Assembly: GCA_900163555.1 (NCBI GenBank)
Contig: FUHX01000079.1
Location: 108,770-172,769, forward strand
Direction of reading: 5' to 3'
From: Actinomycetales bacterium JB111
GTDB taxonomy: Bacteria; Actinomycetota; Actinomycetes; Actinomycetales; Actinomycetaceae
DNA length: 64,000 nt
In this document: positions 1 to 8,082 of the stretch, piece after piece
Layout: each line of letters opens with the position of its first letter
How positions within the stretch are numbered: position 1 is the stretch's first letter
The notes under the pieces: model-generated
What the model saw: the letters and a program-made list of their open reading frames with translations, nothing else
The model's database searches: none
What the model was told of the DNA's origin: nothing
Translations under genes and position numbers: made by a program

Positions 1-2
1 AC

Positions 3-611
3 CCTCGCCGCATCGTCCGTGAGGCTCTCGCGGACGACGCGAGGCCCGACGCCACCACGACCGACGCCACCACGCCCGACGCCGGCGACCTCGCGTCCGT
101 GGACCACGGACGGACCGCGCATGGAGACGCGGGCGAGATCGATGTCGAGATCGACGGGGAGGGGAAGGGCGGCAGCGGATCCGGCCGCCGGCCCGAGACC
201 GGCGCCGGGACCGGTGCCGACACCGCCGCTGGAACCGGTGTCGCCGCAGGCGGCAATGCCGGCCCGGGCACGGGCTCCGCGACCGCCGCGGGAACCGGTG
301 CCGTCATGGGCCGCGCCACCAGCCCGAGTTCCGACACCACCACAGGGGCCAGCGTCGGAACGGTACCGACGAGACGGAGATGGGTCGTCGTCGGGGGAAG
401 CTCAGGCCATCCACGTCGGGTGCTGGTCGAGGAGCGCGTCGAGGAAGCCGGCGGGGAACCAGCCGACGGACGTGCCGAGGAACCCTGTGGCGACCCCATC
501 GACGACCCCACCGACGACCCCGCCGAGGACCCTGCCGGTGGCCCCACCGAGGAACCCGTCCCCGAACCGATCGCCCGACCCACCCAGCCGGAGCGCGCCC
601 CGGCCACCTGA
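3..611 (+). CDS. C-terminal part of a low-complexity protein (starts before window)
   Basis: An open frame runs from the left window edge to a TGA at 609-611 without an upstream stop, so this is the 3' part of a gene. Third codon positions are overwhelmingly G or C, as in real genes here. The protein is Gly/Ala/Thr-rich in the middle (repeated GTG-type motifs) and Pro/Glu/Asp-rich at the end (DPTDDPAEDP-like). No domain can be recognised. In many actinobacteria rbfA or truB precedes ribF, so this could be an unusually long disordered tail of such a gene, but nothing conserved from either family is visible. An Arg/Pro-rich frame over the same DNA looks like a shadow. Confidence 0.4.
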   Translation, partial: PRRIVREALADDARPDATTTDATTPDAGDLASVDHGRTAHGDAGEIDVEIDGEGKGGSGSGRRPETGAGTGADTAAGTGVAAGGNAGPGTGSATAAGTGAVMGRATSPSSDTTTGASVGTVPTRRRWVVVGGSSGHPRRVLVEERVEEAGGEPADGRAEEPCGDPIDDPTDDPAEDPAGGPTEEPVPEPIARPTQPERAPAT

Positions 612-639
612 CCGTGTCATCGGCGTCGTCGCCGGGAAC

Positions 640-645
640 TACAGT
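640..645 (+). promoter_or_regulatory. candidate -10 element for ribF
   Basis: The hexamer TACAGT fits the actinobacterial TANNNT -10 pattern and lies in the gap between the upstream tail gene and ribF. No convincing -35 is visible. It would give a leader of about 70 nt, in keeping with the Shine-Dalgarno-like GGAGG at 709-713. Confidence 0.35.
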
Positions 646-721
646 TGACGTTCGGCACCCGCTGCCGGCGACGCGCCGATCCGGTCGCCGCACGCAGCCG
701 AACACTCTGGAGGACATGCAC

Positions 722-1732
722 GTGCAGTTCTGGCACGACACCGACGAGATCCCCGACGATCTCGGTCCCGTCGTTCTCACGGTGGGCGTCTTCGACGGCG
801 TCCACCGCGGGCACCGGGCCATCCTGTCGGCGACCGTCGACGAGGCGCGGACGCGGAACCTCCCGTCCGTCGCGCTGACGTTCGACCCCCACCCGGTGCA
901 GGTCCACCGCCCGGACTCGGGCCTGGTCCTCGTCGCCAGCATCGACGACCGCCTCGAGCGCCTGTCCTCGCTCGGCCTGGACGGCGTCCTCGTCCAGCAC
1001 TACGACCTCGACTTCGCGGCAGCCTCGCCGGAAGCATTCGTCACCGACTACCTGGTGAAGGACCTGCGGGTGGCGTGCCTCGTCGTCGGGGAGGACGTGC
1101 GGTTCGGACGCGACAACTCCGGCGACGCCCGCGTGCTCCGCGCCCTGTGCGACGCGAACGGCATCGACCTCGTGCTCGTCGAGGACGTCGCCTGCGACCT
1201 GACGGGACGCCGGTGGTCGTCCACCTGGGTGCGCGAGGCCCTCGCGGCCGGAAAGGTCCACCAGGCCGCGCGTGTCCTCGGCCGCCCGCACCGCCTGCGG
1301 GGGAGGGTCGTCCGCGGCTTCCAGCGCGGGCGGGAGATGGGCTACCCGACGGCGAACCTCGCCCCGGACGACCTCGGCGTCGTCCCCGCCGACGGCGTCT
1401 ACGCGGGCTGGTTGCTCGTGGGCCCCTTCGACGAGCTTGGCTCCGCGGACGCGGAGGGGATCCGCCTCCCGGCGGCGATCTCCGTGGGCACGAACCCCAC
1501 CTTCAACGGGACCGAGCGGACGGTCGAGGCGCACGTCCTCGGACGTACCGACCTCGACCTGTACGACCTCGAGGTCATCGTGGAGTTCGTGGCAGGCCTG
1601 CGGCCGATGGTGGCGTTCGACGGGATGGAGGCTCTCGTCGTCCAGATGCGCGCCGACGTCGAGGACGCCGCCGGCATCCTGGGCGTGCCCGTACCGCCGC
1701 CGCTCGACCCGGCCGCGGTCACGGCGAGGTAG
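722..1732 (+). CDS. ribF: bifunctional riboflavin kinase / FAD synthetase
   Basis: This cytosolic enzyme phosphorylates riboflavin to FMN and adenylylates FMN to FAD. The N-terminal nucleotidyltransferase domain (about residues 1-160) carries GVFDGVHRGH and the FDPHP motif. The C-terminal riboflavin kinase domain (about 175-320) carries GYPTANL near residue 206. The 336 aa length is normal for RibF. A GTG start at 722 is preferred because GGAGG (709-713) is then 8 nt upstream and the N-terminus (VQFW...DDLG) matches the usual family start. An in-frame ATG at 716 is only 2 nt from that GGAGG. It is followed by rpsO and pnp, the usual actinobacterial order. Confidence 0.94.
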   Translation: MQFWHDTDEIPDDLGPVVLTVGVFDGVHRGHRAILSATVDEARTRNLPSVALTFDPHPVQVHRPDSGLVLVASIDDRLERLSSLGLDGVLVQHYDLDFAAASPEAFVTDYLVKDLRVACLVVGEDVRFGRDNSGDARVLRALCDANGIDLVLVEDVACDLTGRRWSSTWVREALAAGKVHQAARVLGRPHRLRGRVVRGFQRGREMGYPTANLAPDDLGVVPADGVYAGWLLVGPFDELGSADAEGIRLPAAISVGTNPTFNGTERTVEAHVLGRTDLDLYDLEVIVEFVAGLRPMVAFDGMEALVVQMRADVEDAAGILGVPVPPPLDPAAVTAR

Positions 1733-1857
1733 GCGCCAGAGGCACGCGCCCCGCGGTAGCCGCCCGGAGGGGCGATCGCCCGGCAGCAACCGCGAACCAG
1801 CCCCTCGCGGTGGGCGGCATCACCCCGATCGCAAGGGCCATCTCACGCCACCGTTGC

Positions 1858-1951
1858 TAGGCTTGTGGGTGCCGTCATGCCGGCCACGGATGAATCATGC
1901 CCGGGAGAACATGCCCCGGAGCTCCGTGCAACGAACCGAACTGGAGATCAC
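1858..1951 (+). promoter_or_regulatory. rpsO promoter and structured leader
   Basis: A -10 hexamer TAGGCT lies at 1858-1863, so transcription would begin near 1870 and give a leader of about 80 nt. The leader can fold into a two-helix hairpin: CACGGA (1885-1890) pairs with TCCGTG (1923-1928), and inside it CCGGG (1901-1905) pairs with CCCGG (1915-1919). Ribosomal protein S15 represses its own mRNA through leader structures in several bacteria, so this may be an S15 regulatory site. That role is inferred. The region 1733-1857 upstream shows nothing else clear. Confidence 0.4.
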
Positions 1952-2221
1952 ATGGCCCTCGCAGCCGACGTCAAGCAGCAGATCATCGCCGAGTACGCGA
2001 CCCACGAGGGCGACACCGGTTCGCCCGAGGTGCAGGTCGCGATGCTCTCGCGTCGCATCAAGGACCTCACCGAGCACTTCAAGACGCACAAGCACGACCA
2101 CCACTCGCGCCGCGGCCTGATGCTGCTCATCGGTCAGCGCAAGCGCCTCCTCGGCTACCTCGCCGACGAGGACATCGAGCGCTACCGCTCGCTCATCGCC
2201 CGTCTCGGCCTGCGCCGCTGA
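1952..2221 (+). CDS. rpsO: 30S ribosomal protein S15
   Basis: S15 binds the central domain of 16S rRNA early in small-subunit assembly. The 89 aa product has the full conserved S15 sequence, including DTGSPEVQ, the [11 protein letters not shown] loop that contacts rRNA, and the basic end LGLRR. The ATG at 1952 follows GGAG (1943-1946) at normal spacing. The longer upstream frame lacks homology. It lies between ribF and pnp, as in most actinobacteria, and is followed at once by a GC-rich hairpin. Confidence 0.98.
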   Translation: MALAADVKQQIIAEYATHEGDTGSPEVQVAMLSRRIKDLTEHFKTHKHDHHSRRGLMLLIGQRKRLLGYLADEDIERYRSLIARLGLRR

Positions 2222-2229
2222 CGCCCGAC

Positions 2230-2260
2230 GGCCCCGGTGCTCCCGACGGAGACCGGGGCC
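2230..2260 (+). terminator. hairpin after rpsO
   Basis: A perfect 9-bp stem (GGCCCCGGT at 2230-2238 with ACCGGGGCC at 2252-2260) closes a 13-nt loop, starting 9 nt after the rpsO stop. There is no T tract, as is common for high-GC actinobacterial terminators, so it may instead be a processing or partial-termination site between rpsO and pnp. Confidence 0.55.
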
Positions 2261-2265
2261 GCTTC

Positions 2266-2463
2266 GCGCGTGTGACGTGCCGCGCCGACACAGGCGCGGC
2301 ACCGCACCGCACGACCAAACCGTTCACCCACCACCTCATCACCGCCGCGCCCGGCACATCGTCCGGTCTTCGGTAGTGGCCTCCGGATCCGAACCGGCTC
2401 CGTGGGCCTCGATCGACGGCCGCTTTGTGAGGGCCGGCCTGATCAGTAGAAAAGGAGGGCCCC
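2266..2463 (+). promoter_or_regulatory. pnp 5' leader with conserved-type hairpin
   Basis: The roughly 200 nt before pnp hold a perfect 10-bp hairpin (GTGCCGCGCC at 2277-2286 with GGCGCGGCAC at 2293-2302, loop GACACA). Closer to the gene is a run of short GC-rich complementary segments (about 2375-2440), then AAGGAGG at 2452-2458. An RNA motif called actino-pnp is known upstream of pnp in actinobacteria, and this is the right place for it. The match was not verified. No clear -10 was found. Confidence 0.4.
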
Positions 2464-4821
2464 ATGGAGGGACCCGAGATCACTGCGACCGAGGCCGTCA
2501 TCGACAACGGCCGCTTCGGAAAGCGCACCGTCCGCTTCGAGACCGGCCGCCTGGCCCGTCAGGCCGCCGGCTCCGCCGTCGCCTACCTCGACGACGAGAC
2601 GATGGTCCTGTCCGCGACCACCGCGGGCAAGCACCCCAAGGACCAGTTCGACTTCTTCCCGCTCACGGTCGACATCGAGGAGCGTCAGTACGCCGCCGGC
2701 AAGATCCCCGGCGCGTTCTTCCGTCGTGAGGGTCGCCCCTCGACCGACGCGATCCTCGCGTGCCGCCTCATCGACCGCCCGCTGCGCCCCGCGTTCGTCA
2801 AGGGCCTGCGCAACGAGGTCCAGGTCGTCGGCACGATCTTCGCCGTGCACCCGGACGACGCGTACGACGTCGTCGCCATGAACGCCGCCTCGATGTCCAC
2901 GCAGATCGCCGGCCTGCCCTTCTCGGGCCCGATCGGCTCGGTCCGCGTCTCGCTCATCGAGGACCAGTGGGTCGCGTTCCCGCGCTACTCCGAGCAGGCG
3001 AAGGCCGTCTTCTCGATGGTCGTCGCCGGTCGTCGCGTCGAGACCTCGAACGGCGCCGACGTCGCCGTCATGATGGTCGAGGCCGAGGCCTCCGACAACG
3101 TCTACGACCTCATCGCCGCGGGCGGCACGAAGCCGACCGAGGAGATCGTGGCCCAGGGCCTCGACGCCGCCAAGGCGTTCATCGGCGCCCTGTGCGACGC
3201 GCAGTCGGAGCTCGCGGCCACCACCGCGAAGCCGACCGCCGACTTCCCGCTCTTCCCGGACTACCAGGACGACGCCTACGCCGCCGTCGAGGCCAACGTG
3301 CTCGACGCCGTCCGCGAGGCCATCGCCATCCCGGGCAAGCAGGAGCGCGAGACCCGCCAGGACGAGATCAAGGCAGCCATGCTCGCCGAGCTCTCCCCGC
3401 AGTTCGAGGGTCGCGAGAAGGAGCTGTCCGCCGCGTACCGCTCGGTCTCCAAGGAGGCCGTCCGCCACCGCACCCTCACCGAGGGCGTCCGCATGGACGG
3501 CCGCGGCCTGAAGGACATCCGCACGCTCTCGGCCGAGGTCGAGGTCCTGCCGCGCGTGCACGGCTCGGCACTGTTCGAGCGCGGCGAGACCCAGATCCTG
3601 GGTGTCACCACGCTGAACATGCTGAAGATGGAGCAGCAGATCGACTCGCTGTCGCCCGTCACGAAGAAGCGCTACATGCACCACTACAACTTCCCGCCCT
3701 TCTCCACGGGCGAGACCGGCCGCGTGGGCTCCCCGAAGCGCCGCGAGATCGGCCACGGCGCGCTCGCCGAGCGGGCCCTGGTGCCGGTGCTGCCGTCGCG
3801 CGAGGAGTTCCCGTACGCGATCCGTCAGGTCTCCGAGGCCCTCGGCTCGAACGGCTCCACCTCGATGGGCTCCGTCTGCGCCTCGACCCTCGCCATGCTC
3901 AACGCCGGCGTGCCGCTGCGCGCCCCGGTCGCCGGCATCGCGATGGGCCTCATGTCGGACGAGGTCGACGGCGAGCGCCGCTTCGTCACGCTCACCGATA
4001 TCCTCGGCGCCGAGGACGGCTTCGGCGACATGGACTTCAAGGTCGCCGGTACCCGCGAGTTCGTCACGGCCATCCAGCTCGACACCAAGCTCGACGGCCT
4101 CCCGGCCTCGGTCCTGGTCGGCGCGCTGTCCCAGGCCCGCGACGCCCGCCTGTTCATCCTCGACGTCATGAACGAGGCGATCGACGCCCCGGACGAGATG
4201 GCCCCGACCGCCCCGCGCGTCATCACGGTCAACGTCCCGGTCGACAAGATCGGTGAGGTCATCGGCCCCAAGGGCAAGATGATCAACCAGATCCAGGAGG
4301 ACACCGGCGCCGACATCTCGATCGAGGACGACGGCACCGTGTTCATCGGCGCGACCGACGGCCCCTCGGCCGACGCTGCCCGCCAGGCGATCAACGCCAT
4401 CGCGAACCCGCAGATGCCGGAGATCGGCGAGCGCTTCGTCGGGACGGTCGTCAAGACGACCAACTTCGGCGCCTTCGTCTCGCTCACCCCGGGCAAGGAC
4501 GGCCTGCTGCACATCTCGCAGGTCCGCCGGATCGTCGGCGGTCGTCGCATCGACTCGGTGGAGGAGGTCCTCCAGGTCGGCTCGAAGGTCCAGGTCGAGC
4601 TCGCCGAGATCGACCAGCGCGGCAAGCTCTCGCTGCACGCGGTCGTGGACGACGAGGAGGCCGGCGCCGCCGGGTCCTCCGACGCGCCCGCCGTGGAGGA
4701 GAAGAACGAGGGCGGCGAGCGCCGCGAGCGCGCGCCCCGTGAGCGCCGCCCCCGGACGCGTACGCGCAAGTCGGAGGACACCCCGTCCGACGACGCCGCG
4801 TCGGACGCGGACGGCGAGTGA
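2464..4821 (+). CDS. pnp: polyribonucleotide nucleotidyltransferase (PNPase)
   Basis: A 3'-5' phosphorolytic exoribonuclease and polyadenylating enzyme of RNA turnover (actinobacterial GPSI type). The 785 aa contain two RNase PH-like domains with the [11 protein letters not shown] segment near residue 80 and the catalytic-domain stretch [14 protein letters not shown]. They are followed by a KH domain (about 587-650, [11 protein letters not shown]), an S1 domain (about 655-735, GRF/FGAFVSL type) and a disordered acidic then Arg-rich tail. The ATG at 2464 is preceded by AAGGAGG at ideal spacing. The gene ends in a strong terminator hairpin. Confidence 0.98.
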   Translation: MEGPEITATEAVIDNGRFGKRTVRFETGRLARQAAGSAVAYLDDETMVLSATTAGKHPKDQFDFFPLTVDIEERQYAAGKIPGAFFRREGRPSTDAILACRLIDRPLRPAFVKGLRNEVQVVGTIFAVHPDDAYDVVAMNAASMSTQIAGLPFSGPIGSVRVSLIEDQWVAFPRYSEQAKAVFSMVVAGRRVETSNGADVAVMMVEAEASDNVYDLIAAGGTKPTEEIVAQGLDAAKAFIGALCDAQSELAATTAKPTADFPLFPDYQDDAYAAVEANVLDAVREAIAIPGKQERETRQDEIKAAMLAELSPQFEGREKELSAAYRSVSKEAVRHRTLTEGVRMDGRGLKDIRTLSAEVEVLPRVHGSALFERGETQILGVTTLNMLKMEQQIDSLSPVTKKRYMHHYNFPPFSTGETGRVGSPKRREIGHGALAERALVPVLPSREEFPYAIRQVSEALGSNGSTSMGSVCASTLAMLNAGVPLRAPVAGIAMGLMSDEVDGERRFVTLTDILGAEDGFGDMDFKVAGTREFVTAIQLDTKLDGLPASVLVGALSQARDARLFILDVMNEAIDAPDEMAPTAPRVITVNVPVDKIGEVIGPKGKMINQIQEDTGADISIEDDGTVFIGATDGPSADAARQAINAIANPQMPEIGERFVGTVVKTTNFGAFVSLTPGKDGLLHISQVRRIVGGRRIDSVEEVLQVGSKVQVELAEIDQRGKLSLHAVVDDEEAGAAGSSDAPAVEEKNEGGERRERAPRERRPRTRTRKSEDTPSDDAASDADGE

Positions 4822-4847
4822 TCCTCGCGTAGCACGTACCTGATGTG

Positions 4848-4890
4848 ACGACCGGTGGCCGGGCCCGATGGGCCCGGCCACCGGTCGTTT
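4848..4890 (+). terminator. strong pnp terminator
   Basis: A perfect 19-bp stem (4848-4866 with 4870-4888) with a 3-nt GAT loop starts 27 nt after the pnp stop and is followed by a short TTT. This is one of the strongest hairpins in the window. Confidence 0.85.
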
Positions 4891-4900
4891 CGCGCATTGT

Positions 4901-5045
4901 GGCTGCGCGAACAGTGACCGCACCGGCCGCCCGCGGCGGCGACTGCGCGCACCGTGACGTGACCCCACCGTCTCCGTGCGGCGGTGACCGCGCGCACCGT
5001 GACGTGACCGCGCCGTCTGTCCGCGGCGGTGACTGCGCGCGCGGA
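4901..5045 (+). repeat. imperfect 45-bp tandem repeat
   Basis: Three successive copies start with GACTGCGCGC or GACCGCGCGC at 4941, 4986 and 5031, exactly 45 bp apart. The first two share the downstream block ACCGTGACGTGACC. A more decayed copy precedes them from about 4902. The array fills the gap between the pnp terminator and the M16 peptidase gene, and its last copy overlaps the probable -35 of that gene. Confidence 0.75.
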
Positions 5046-5057
5046 GCGATCTACAGT
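5029..5057 (+). promoter_or_regulatory. candidate promoter of the M16 peptidase gene
   Basis: The -35-like GTGACT at 5029-5034 and -10 TACAGT at 5052-5057 are 17 nt apart. The -10 ends 6 nt before the GTG start at 5064, which implies a leaderless transcript. The -35 lies within the tandem repeat. Confidence 0.6.
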
Positions 5058-5063
5058 GGATCG

Positions 5064-6488
5064 GTGCCTGTCCCCGATTCACACGGTCCTGAGACCGGAA
5101 CGCGTTCCCTTGTCGTAGCCCCCGCCGGCGCCCCCGGAACGGAGATGACCTGGAGCTCCGGCGGCACGCTCGCCCGGCGCTCGGTCCTCCCCGGCGGTGT
5201 CCGCGTCCTCACCGAGCAGGTCCCCGGCCAGCGCTCCGTCGCGATCGGCGCGTGGATCGCCGTCGGAGCGCGGGACGAGACCGGCGGCCACTACGGCTCC
5301 ACCCACGTGCTCGAGCACCTGCTGTTCAAGGGCACCGAGCGGCGCTCGGCGCTGGACATCGCGCAGGCCTTCGACTCGGTCGGCGGCGAGTCCAACGCTG
5401 CGACCGGGCAGGAGTCGACCTGCTACCACGCCCGCGTCCTCGACTCCCACGCACCCCTCGCGCTCGACGTCATCACCGACATGCTCACGTCGGCGACCCT
5501 CGACGCGGACGAGCTGGAGACCGAGCGCGGCGTCATCCTCGACGAGCTGGCCGCCGCGGAGGACGACCCCCACGACGTCGCGCACGAGCGCTTCACCCAG
5601 GCCGTGCTCGGCGCCCACCCGCTCGGGCGGCCCGTCGGCGGCACGCCGGAGTCCGTGATGGCCCTCCCGCGCGACGTCGTCGCCGCGCACTACCGGAACT
5701 ACTACCGCAGCGACGAGCTGGTCCTCACGGCCGCCGGGTCCCTCGACCACGACGAGCTGTGCGCCCGGCTGGCAGAGCTCCTCGACCGCGGCGGCTGGTC
5801 GCTGGACTCCGCCACGGCTCCGGCGCCCCGGCGGACGATCGCGGACCCGACGCGCGGCCGCGTCATCGAGGCCCCGGCGACTCCCGTGCCCGATGACTCC
5901 GTCTCAGCCCAGGGCCGCGGCATCACCGTGGTGCGGCCGACCGAGCAGGCCCACGTCATCATCGGCGCCCCGTCCCTGCGCGCGGGAGACCCCCGGCGCT
6001 GGGCCCTCGCCCTGGCCACCACGATCCTCGGCGGCGGCATGTCCTCCCGCCTGTTCCAGGAGGTGCGCGAGCGCCGCGGCCTCGCCTACTCCACCTATGC
6101 ATGGTCGACCTCCCACGCCGAGGCCGGCTACGCGGGCCTATACGCCGGCTGCGCGCCGGAGTCCGTTCCTGAGGTCGCCCGGCTGCTCGTCGGCAGCCTC
6201 GAGGACCTGGCGTCCGCCGGCCCGGCGGCGGCCGAGCTCGAGCGCGCCAAGGGACAGCTGCGCGGCGGCATGGTCCTCGGCCTGGAGGACAACGCCTCGC
6301 GCATGTCCAGGCTCGGCACCGCCGAGATCGTCCGCGGCGAGCTGACGTCGATCGACGCCACCCTCGCGCTCATCGACGCCGTGACCGTCCAGGAGGTCGC
6401 GGAGGTCGCCGCCATGCTCGTCGAGGGCGAGCGCGCGGCCACCGTGGTCGGTGCCGTCCCCGACGACGCCGCCGCCCGCCTCCTGTAG
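5064..6488 (+). CDS. M16 family zinc metallopeptidase (insulinase-like)
   Basis: A soluble 474 aa member of the processing-peptidase family. The zinc motif HxxEH is present as HVLEH at about residues 81-85, and the downstream metal-ligand Glu lies in ETERGVILDEL near residue 155. The second domain contains GGGMSSRLFQEVRERRGLAYS, typical of the family's C-terminal half. The start is GTG 5064, chosen because it follows a TANNNT hexamer by 6 nt; an ATG at 5145 has poor support. Such genes often follow pnp in actinobacteria. The substrate is unknown. Confidence 0.9.
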   Translation: MPVPDSHGPETGTRSLVVAPAGAPGTEMTWSSGGTLARRSVLPGGVRVLTEQVPGQRSVAIGAWIAVGARDETGGHYGSTHVLEHLLFKGTERRSALDIAQAFDSVGGESNAATGQESTCYHARVLDSHAPLALDVITDMLTSATLDADELETERGVILDELAAAEDDPHDVAHERFTQAVLGAHPLGRPVGGTPESVMALPRDVVAAHYRNYYRSDELVLTAAGSLDHDELCARLAELLDRGGWSLDSATAPAPRRTIADPTRGRVIEAPATPVPDDSVSAQGRGITVVRPTEQAHVIIGAPSLRAGDPRRWALALATTILGGGMSSRLFQEVRERRGLAYSTYAWSTSHAEAGYAGLYAGCAPESVPEVARLLVGSLEDLASAGPAAAELERAKGQLRGGMVLGLEDNASRMSRLGTAEIVRGELTSIDATLALIDAVTVQEVAEVAAMLVEGERAATVVGAVPDDAAARLL

Positions 6489-6561
6489 CCCGCTCGCCTG
6501 CTGTAGCCCACCCCGGCAGCCCGTCCCCTGGGCGGGCCACGCCCCGTCGTCGCGTGCCTCG

Positions 6562-6567
6562 TATCCT
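6562..6567 (+). promoter_or_regulatory. leaderless -10 for dapB
   Basis: TATCCT at 6562-6567 ends 7 nt before the dapB ATG at 6575. No ribosome-binding site separates them, so the transcript is probably leaderless. Confidence 0.55.
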
Positions 6568-6574
6568 CGCGGGC

Positions 6575-7354
6575 ATGAGCGAATCGACGAAGGTGGCCGT
6601 GGTCGGTGCGGCCGGCCGTATGGGACAGCAGGTCGCGCAGGCGGTGACCGAGGCGGGGGACCTCGAGCTGGTGGCTCGGGTCGACGTCGGGCAGGACGTG
6701 ACCGCGGACCTGACCGCGGCGGGCGCCGAGGTGGCCGTGGAGTTCACGGTCCCGACCGCGAGCCGCGACAACGTCCGCGCCATCCTCGCCGCGGGCGCGC
6801 ACGCGGTCGTCGGCACGACCGGCTGGACCGAGGGCGCGCTCGACGAGCTGCGCGAGCACCTCGACGCCGTCAACGAGGAGCGCACGGATCGCGGCGAGCA
6901 CGCCCTCGGCGTCCTCATCGCGCCGAACTACGCGCTGTCCGCGGTCCTCGCGATGGCATTCGCCAAGCAGGCGGCCCCGTACTTCACGTCCGTCGAGGTC
7001 ATCGAGCTGCACCACCCGAACAAGGTCGACGCTCCGTCGGGCACGGCGATCTCCACGGCCCAGGGCATCGCCAAGGTCCGCGCCGAGGCCGGCGTGCCGG
7101 CCTCCCCGGACGCGACCGAGTCGAACGCGGACTCGCGCGGCGCCGACGTCGACGGGGTGCGCGTGCACTCCGTGCGCCTGCAGGGCCTCGTCGCGCACGA
7201 GGAGATCCTGCTCGGCAACGCGGGGGAGCAGCTGACGATCCGCACGGACTCCTTCCACCGCGAGAGCTTCATGCCGGGCGTCCTCCTCGGCGTGCGGCAG
7301 GTGCCGTCGCGCCCGGGCCTGACCCTCGGGCTCGACACGCTCCTCGGTATCTAG
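6575..7354 (+). CDS. dapB: 4-hydroxy-tetrahydrodipicolinate reductase
   Basis: DapB reduces the product of DapA with NAD(P)H in the diaminopimelate/lysine pathway. The 259 aa have the N-terminal dinucleotide motif VGAAGRMGQ (residues 9-17) and the catalytic and substrate-binding signature ELHHPNKVDAPSGTA near 145-159. ATG 6575 is preferred over a start seven codons upstream because of the -10 just before it and the family N-terminus. dapA lies 730 bp downstream, with a convergent GNAT gene between them. Confidence 0.96.
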   Translation: MSESTKVAVVGAAGRMGQQVAQAVTEAGDLELVARVDVGQDVTADLTAAGAEVAVEFTVPTASRDNVRAILAAGAHAVVGTTGWTEGALDELREHLDAVNEERTDRGEHALGVLIAPNYALSAVLAMAFAKQAAPYFTSVEVIELHHPNKVDAPSGTAISTAQGIAKVRAEAGVPASPDATESNADSRGADVDGVRVHSVRLQGLVAHEEILLGNAGEQLTIRTDSFHRESFMPGVLLGVRQVPSRPGLTLGLDTLLGI

Positions 7355-7372
7355 CCCGGCAGGCCGCGGGTC

Positions 7373-8005
7373 CTACCCGCCGAGTGCCGCCCAGTACTGG
7401 TCCTGGACCACCTCGCCGGGCCCGACGGGCAGGTACCGCCGCCGGCCCGACGGCGCGAGTCCCGCCGCGGTGAGGAACCGGGTGCGCGCCTCGTCCCCGC
7501 GGGCCACCCACGCGGTCAGCGCGCGCGCCCCGGCGTCGGTCGCGAGGTCCGCGCACGCCGCGAGGAGCCGGGCGCCGTGCCCCGCCCGCTCCTCACCGGG
7601 GGCGATCTCGAGCGCGAGGGCCTCGATCGTGCTCCCCTCGGGGACGTCGTCGACCTGGTCGCTGGCGGCGGCCGGGGCGATGGCCGCGAACCCGACGATC
7701 CTCGCCCCTGCCAGCGCCGTGAGCACCCGGTGCCCGGGCGCGTTCACGCCGATGGCGTTCGCCCAGGTCAGGGCCAGGTCGCCGTCGTCGATGACGCCGA
7801 GGGCCGGGTCGTCCGCCTCGACCCCGGCCGACCGTCCGACGGCGGCCCGCATGGTTGCGGCGTGGATCTCGCCGATCCGGTCGGCGTCGGCGGGGATCGC
7901 GGGGCGGACGGAGACGTCGGGGCCGCCACGGCTCGTCGTCGGCAGCCCGTCCGGGGTGCGCCCGGCGGCCAGGGAGGACAGGACGTCGTCGTGGTGGTCG
8001 CTCAC
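7373..8005 (-). CDS. GNAT family N-acetyltransferase
   Basis: The 210 aa product has a GNAT fold: the N-terminal part reads VRPAIPADADRIGEIH, the acetyl-CoA strand and loop region is IEALALEIAPGEERAGHGARLL (about residues 125-146), and the C-terminal part contains RFLTAAGLAPSGRR. The first 30 residues look disordered. The substrate cannot be told. GTG 8005 is supported by a leaderless -10. The gene converges on dapB and diverges from dapA. Confidence 0.8.
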   Translation of the reverse strand: MSDHHDDVLSSLAAGRTPDGLPTTSRGGPDVSVRPAIPADADRIGEIHAATMRAAVGRSAGVEADDPALGVIDDGDLALTWANAIGVNAPGHRVLTALAGARIVGFAAIAPAAASDQVDDVPEGSTIEALALEIAPGEERAGHGARLLAACADLATDAGARALTAWVARGDEARTRFLTAAGLAPSGRRRYLPVGPGEVVQDQYWAALGG

Positions 8006-8011
8006 GGGGTC

Positions 8012-8017
8012 AGGGTA
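8012..8017 (-). promoter_or_regulatory. leaderless -10 for the GNAT gene
   Basis: On the minus strand TACCCT (8017 down to 8012) ends 6 nt before the GTG at 8005. Confidence 0.5.
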
Positions 8018-8070
8018 GACACGCCGGATCGATGAACAGACCGTGGCGGTCGCACGCGGCCGACGGCGAG

Positions 8071-8076
8071 TACGGT
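8071..8076 (+). promoter_or_regulatory. leaderless -10 for dapA
   Basis: TACGGT at 8071-8076 ends 6 nt before the dapA ATG at 8083. There is no Shine-Dalgarno sequence. Confidence 0.5.
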
Positions 8077-8082
8077 TCCCCC

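Noticed and set aside
19..648. Arg/Pro-rich frame at the left edge
   Set aside because: Third-position GC points to the other frame; this one is a typical shadow.
2443..5082. An 879-codon open frame opposite pnp
   Set aside because: It is the antisense shadow of pnp: Arg/Leu/Val/Asp-rich without domains, produced by strong GC bias at third codon positions.
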